From Mesotaenium endlicherianum (taxonomy: Eukaryota; Streptophyta; Zygnematophyceae; Zygnematales; Mesotaeniaceae), in the NCBI GenBank assembly GCA_009602735.1, contig WELA01002751.1, positions 64,447-128,446 of the forward strand: 64,000 bases of DNA, given 5' to 3'. The notes under the pieces were generated by a model. It saw only the letters and a program-made list of their open reading frames with translations, was not told the origin of the DNA and ran no database searches. Every line of letters starts with the position of its first letter. The first letter of the stretch is position 1. Made by a program: the position numbers and the translations under genes. Positions 59,493 to 64,000 of this stretch are shown in pieces.

Positions 59493-60230
59493 CAATTGCA
59501 GATGGCGCCTTGGCTTGCCTCATCCCACCTCTCTCTTGCTCATACCTTTGTTCACTCCGTCTTGCTTAGCTTAGCACTTCCACCCTCACTCTCTTTGTTT
59601 TTTTCTCTTTGCCATGTCCTTCCACGCAGAGGTCTCCGTGTTCGTTTCTACCTCCTGGTGGTAGCAGTCTCTGCTCGCTATCAATTTCGCCCGACTCACG
59701 CCTTTGTTGACGTCCACAATGCGCTAGTCACTGATCAACGACTTCTTCGTCTATGCACGCGATGCTGCACGCACGCCCTTTGTCTACAGGTGCCGCTCAA
59801 CCGCTTACCCGACACTCTGCTCAATGCTAGACGTCTATCCCGCTACAACGCTCCAGACCTTTTCACTAAAGTACATCCTCCTTGGTTTCTTCCATAGGTC
59901 CTCGCTAGAGATCCCTACTCTTCGATCTTTTCGATCCCTGACATCTTCAACTTATATGTCGGTTAGCCTCTTCAGCCCCTCCACCTTACCTGGAAGAGGT
60001 GTTTCATAGTTGGCCCTTGGGGCTGGTTCTCCATAAGCTATTCCTCTCTCTCTCTCTCTCAGGATAGTAGTGTAGGTTCATAAATTTCATACTTTTAGTT
60101 TGCTTATTTTCACCGAGGCAGTGTGCTTTTCATTCATTTAGCACCAGGGGGATTCTTACCCACTGCCACCTAGCATACTTTTCCTCAAAGTGCATGTCAC
60201 CGACATTTGTGGTCCACGACAATTTGGAAT
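59493..60230. other. Unassigned DNA right of the nest
   Basis: About 0.74 kb, pyrimidine-rich in parts, with a short CT microsatellite at 60.04-60.06 kb. One open frame of 133 codons (59496-59897) is Leu/Ser/Arg-rich with no recognised motif. I call nothing here. Confidence 0.35.
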
Positions 60231-60515
60231 GCGACAAAATGCTGAATTTTACTTATGATTCAGCATACTGACTCAGCCAACTGGCGCATTTCTATCTAAG
60301 TCAGTTTCTGACTCAATTGTAGCCACTTAGTCGACCGCGTTAAGTGAGATAGCAGATTGCCTAGTTATGTATCTATTGTGATGTGCCAGTAGATAAATGG
60401 CCACATGACGTCCAAGAAGCATGGCAATTTGGAATAATAGGAGATAGGTAGCAATTTGTTTTACAAGATCCTAGCGACATGGTTAAGTTTTGTGTAGATA
60501 GTGTTATCGCGTTGA
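60230..60515 (+). repeat. Eroded family-B LTR remnant in plus orientation
   Basis: Diverged match to the middle of the family-B LTR as seen at 44.75-45.06 kb (shared pieces such as GGATGGCAATT-like and GACATGGTTAAG-like words in the same order). Much older than the other copies. Confidence 0.5.
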
Positions 60516-60519
60516 TAAA

Positions 60520-61610
60520 AACCAACCACAAAAGCTTCGAAAATTTTAACCAACGTTTACACCAAGACAGAGAAGATGGATAGAGTTTCTGCAACAAGTT
60601 CGACCACAAAATTTTGTACTTCCCTGCTGTCTGGTCCCTCGATAATCTAGTCAGAGTCATCAGGGTACGGAGGGTGCTAATAGGTCTAGTGGTTTGTTGG
60701 ATTAGGGTGGTAGGTGAGGATTTTCATAGCTCATTTCTAATGCTGTGTTGCATTCCTATTAGCTGCCTATTAATGCCCAGTTTGGACGTCTAGTGTTCTT
60801 TTTCATTTCCAGCTCATAAGTTGTGGAATTTTCCCCTTCGTAGAGGAAGTTTTACTCACTAGCACCTATGTAGTGAAACGGATAGGATAAAGTACTTAGT
60901 AAAATGCAATACTTTATCTATTCAAGACAAGGATTTTTGAACATAAGTGGTAGCTTCTTGAAAGAGAGATGGCTTCTTGAAAGTTAATATATTTTTGAAA
61001 TTTGGCGAGTACAAGAGTGATTCTTGAATACCTTTCTATGTTCTAGCTCTTGTTTATATATTTGCTACATAAGTGATTTTTAGGAAGGTGCATATTGATG
61101 TGTTGGCACCTAACACATCCCAAAACTTGTCACCTCTTTCTAGAATAATGTACACATGTCCTGTTGACCTAAAATATTTGACTTTTGCCACATGGAGTTC
61201 TTCTAGGTCCTTCCTCTAACTTCGAAAATGCCTTAGAAGGTTCAAAGGACATGAACCAAGTCACTAGAGTATCTATTCATCCTTGAATCCACACAATAGT
61301 ACTTTAAGTATATTCAAAAGCATTTAAATAAAAGCAAACTAATGTATTAAAACTCAAATCACTACAACCTAGATTAACCAGTTCATGTTGAGTCGCGGAA
61401 CAGTCCCCTCATTGAGTCATCCTCTTGCCTCGCGAGGGTCCTTGCCTTTAAGCCAAATATGATGCCTAGTCCCTTCCAACAGTCCGAGTCACGACATTGG
61501 TGAAATTAACCCTGTAGACGCTTTATCTAGAAGGTTTGACCTCACACCTGTCTCGGTCATCAAGAAGAGTATGGACTCCAAAGAGAAGCTTCAAGCTCGA
61601 GCTAAGGCTT
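60520..61610 (+). mobile_element. Old family-E-like RNase H remnant, split by a solo A LTR
   Basis: Near 60.58-60.64 kb the sequence resembles E's FLQQFDHKIEYLPG region. Near 61.5-61.6 kb it encodes INPVDALSRRFDLTPVSVIK, matching E's [20 protein letters not shown]. Plus orientation, opposite to element E. Badly broken. The 60.65-60.87 and 61.37-61.49 kb parts are unassigned. Confidence 0.55.
60869..61366 (-). repeat. Solo LTR, family A
   Basis: 498 bp with perfect target duplication ACCTA at 60864-60868 and 61367-61371. Family hairpin near 61.10-61.12 kb. Confidence 0.93.
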
Positions 61611-62250
61611 AAGGCATTTATGTGCGTGAAAGAGGTACGAGCAAGGTGGTAATTTATTTCATTTCATCGCAAAGGAGTAGGAGAAAGAAGAAAGCAGGGC
61701 GCGAAGAGGAAGTTCTTAACAAGGAGCCGAAGAGCCACGCTTTTGCCGTCGTTTTCATATTTTCTTTTGTTCTTACCATCCAACTTTGTACAATAAGTTA
61801 GCAAATAGAACTTTGCAGGAAGGATTGATTCTCTGCAGATTATCTACTGCAGATTTGATATGCTAGGACATTTTAAGGCAGGAATTAGGACAAACACCAA
61901 GGCGTACGCAAAGAGCACATGAAATGGTGAGTTGCTATTTGAAGTCTAAGTTTTTGAAAGTCCCTTATGCGAAAGCAATCATTAGAGAAAGGGTCTGAAT
62001 GAAGAATCGAGAAAGATAAGGTTGCAGTGAAAAATTGATAAGCGTGGTTAAGAGCAAAGAGGCGACACCAAACCATCATGTGTTGCTGTAGGTTTAGAGT
62101 TCTTAAGTTCATACTCATAAATTTAAAGCAAAAGCCCGTGAAGGCGACTTACAATGAATCTTGTTTTCTTTGATATTGTTTAAGTGATATTCGCAATCTA
62201 CAATTCCTCTGAACGAGTCAGCATGGACGAAGAGCAACATGTAATAGTCA
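61610..62250 (+). repeat. Second copy of the fossil 'Z' leader/terminal region
   Basis: Diverged, same-orientation match to 13.35-13.97 kb. Shared blocks in order include GCGCGAAG..., AAGGAGCC(C)GA, GCAAAGAGCACAT(A/G)AAAT and CGAAAGCCC-like and TTGTTTAAG-like words. Either a second copy of Z or its other terminal repeat. Confidence 0.5.
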
Positions 62251-63736
62251 TTTCGACACCGTGTATGGAGAACTAAGATATCCAATTCCTTTTGCAAAAA
62301 TATGTATGCCTTTGAAAGAGAAGGATGTGAGTGAGCTCACTGTGTGAACACTAAGTCCGCTAATCGAGGACTTGGCCTCTGCAAGTTCAGTTCGACCTGG
62401 AAGCAGACTCAACCAGGTACAGCCAGCCACCGACACGTGCAAGGTCAACCTTTGTTGATCAACCAAGTCAAAAACTTCACTACAAGGGCCACCAACAAAG
62501 TCAACCAGGTCCTTGAAACACGTGTGGACTACCTTCACCGACATGGATAGGCACGTCATCAGTGAAGGTGTCATATTCAAGCGACCCGTCTTCAAAACTG
62601 AAAAATTTAGCGCATTCCCCCCCGTGGTCCCCAGCACCATAACGACGGCAATAGCCTCTGTGTTAGCCCTGACAGGGGGTCCTCTGGGAAATGATAGGAC
62701 TTTGACGAGGGTTGAGTGGGGCAAAACGCTTTATCATTGGGGGGGGATCGTTACATCCGAATCTAATCCAATTCTTTTGGCAAGGGTGATTTCCTCCAGG
62801 CTTCAGGTTTATGCTGGCTCAGGCTGGCCAATGGCACACAAGGCAGTGTCGGTGTTCAGGCGTCTGTTGCAACAAGGTCACATTTAATAATTATTAGATG
62901 GTGCCATATCGCGCTGCAACATTTGTCCACAAGCGTCTAGTGCACCACAGCCTGTCAGCGGCCCAATCCCATCCAGTTCGTGCACATTATGTGGAATCGA
63001 GAACATCCAAGACATGCACTCGACATTTTTGGACTACAGTAGAATTCATGCGATTGTGTGTCTGCGCGACCTCGTCAAATACATCCGCCGAAACGAAACT
63101 TTACGTGAAAGACGGTCAAAGATTTTGTGAGCATGATATCACATGCTTTACCGCTGGTTGCTGCTGGTTAATTGCTGCTGGTGACTGCAGGGAGCAGTTG
63201 GGAGCTTGTTCTTGGCCAATAGATTTGCGGTACATTGCGGGTCAACATGAATCATGCGCGCTCTTGGGTCGCTCTAAGCACCTCTGACCGGTTGATAATT
63301 TATGACTGGTAACTGACCTTATTTTCCCATGAATAAATTAGAAGTAATCTACCGTAGAAAGGGAAAAGATTTACGAAATCGAAGCCATCGACAAGTCGCA
63401 TCAGGCGGTTATCGCAGCCCGCCCGGCGTCAAGAAATCTCATGGTTTGCATCAAGCCTATATTGGCCAAATTTTCCAACCAAAAAATCGTCACCAGTCAG
63501 ACCGTCGCCGCTGTAGATAGGATGTGCTTTTGTATACAACCTCGGGGGAACGTCGTAGTAAATGGGCGTTAGTAGCTACTAGCATATATGAGTAGGAAAC
63601 TCTAAGCCACAGGCAAGGTCAGGTAGATAGCTGTTTACGGCGACTTTCTTGAATGTAGAGGTATCAAGATCATAAGGAGCTCGCGAGATAAGTTTGACGT
63701 ATTCCGCATCATTGAGCGATTTACCTCAGTCTTACC
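62251..63736. other. Unassigned region at the right end
   Basis: About 1.5 kb. Open frames at 62513-62887 and 62898-63287 (+) and 62248-62724 (-) show no motif that I recognise. They overlap on opposite strands, so none is called a gene. No repeat structure noted apart from a G-run near 62.74 kb. Confidence 0.3.
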
Positions 63737-63889
63737 TCAGTCATCCAGGTATGGCAAAAGATATGCCGCGCATTTGTCAATTTCCCGTATGAGCTTTCTT
63801 TTCCTGGTTTTACCTTTGTAGCCTGCCATTTCCGAGTGAATCATTGTCCTGATTACCTTGAGGATAGCTAATAACTCGGCAGGTCATGT
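63737..63889 (-). CDS. Possible exon of an unidentified protein (low confidence)
   Basis: An open stretch of about 50 codons follows an acceptor-like AACTTTTTAG on the minus strand. It reads PAELLAILKVIRTMIHSEMA, then GYKGKTRKRKLIREIDKC, ending in TGA. The amphipathic and basic composition looks protein-like. Conserved partners were not found in the remaining 100 bp to the window edge, so it may be the last exon of a gene continuing outside or chance. Family unknown. Confidence 0.22.
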
Positions 63890-64000
63890 CTAAAAAGTTT
63901 GGATAGCTGTAGCCGGTCTTAATGTACGACTTATGGCTTGACATTCTTTCGTTCTATACGTGTTATGCCTGATAGTCTTGACCTTTGACTGCTTGTCTGC

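Noticed and set aside
59496-59897. 133-codon open frame
   Set aside because: Leu/Ser/Arg-rich, no motif, beside eroded repeats; most likely chance.
62248-62887. Opposed open frames at the right end
   Set aside because: They overlap on both strands, show no motif, and have no splice or repeat context favouring either.
1-64000. CRISPR arrays, rRNA, tRNA genes or bacterial operons
   Set aside because: No regularly spaced short repeats, no rRNA core sequences and no complete tRNA cloverleaf seen. tRNA-like words here are retroelement primer-binding sites.

Overview
The window looks like nuclear DNA of a streptophyte with a large, repeat-rich genome. My best guess is a charophycean alga such as Chara; this is an inference. 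The evidence is a plant-type PIN-LIKES (PILS) auxin-carrier gene, a full-size ABCB transporter with GT-AG introns, an RWP-RK fragment, and Ty3/Gypsy chromoviruses primed by a Met-tRNA-like sequence. The gene-bearing left end (1-12 kb) is GC-rich. The transposon-filled rest is AT-richer.

Layout. 1-2671 (+): the 3' exons of a PILS gene. 3862-12005 (-): a complete 13-exon ABCB (P-glycoprotein/MDR) gene of 1445 codons. The two genes are convergent, and both belong to families linked to auxin transport. 13.3-17.3 kb: an old gag-like retroelement fossil carrying a neat 467-bp TRIM with 5-bp target duplications.

18-59.5 kb is one nest of transposons inside an old Ty3/Gypsy chromovirus (here 'C', family B, minus strand, 5' LTR at 58774-59492). 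Its pieces stay colinear over about 41 kb. Inserted in it are: chromovirus A (18688-38173, +), which holds a non-autonomous LARD (22055-26717) and a nearly whole family-B chromovirus (26864-35746, -); a piggyBac-type DNA transposon (38585-40722); a solo family-E LTR that itself holds a solo family-A LTR; a truncated LTR pair; a hAT-type DNA transposon of 4980 bp (45938-50917) that has captured host gene pieces (an RWP-RK half-domain and a gamma-glutamyltransferase-like exon); and chromovirus E (51440-58091, -) with another solo A LTR in its 3' LTR.

59.5-64 kb holds further remnants of families A, B and E, a second copy of the 13.3-kb fossil's terminal region, and mostly unassigned DNA.

The most notable items are the gene-capturing hAT element, the piggyBac element with TTAA duplications, the LARD whose parent is visible in the same window (family E), and an extra coding region downstream of pol in element B. 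Exon limits were read by eye from splice signals and reading-frame continuity. Divergence estimates are also by eye.
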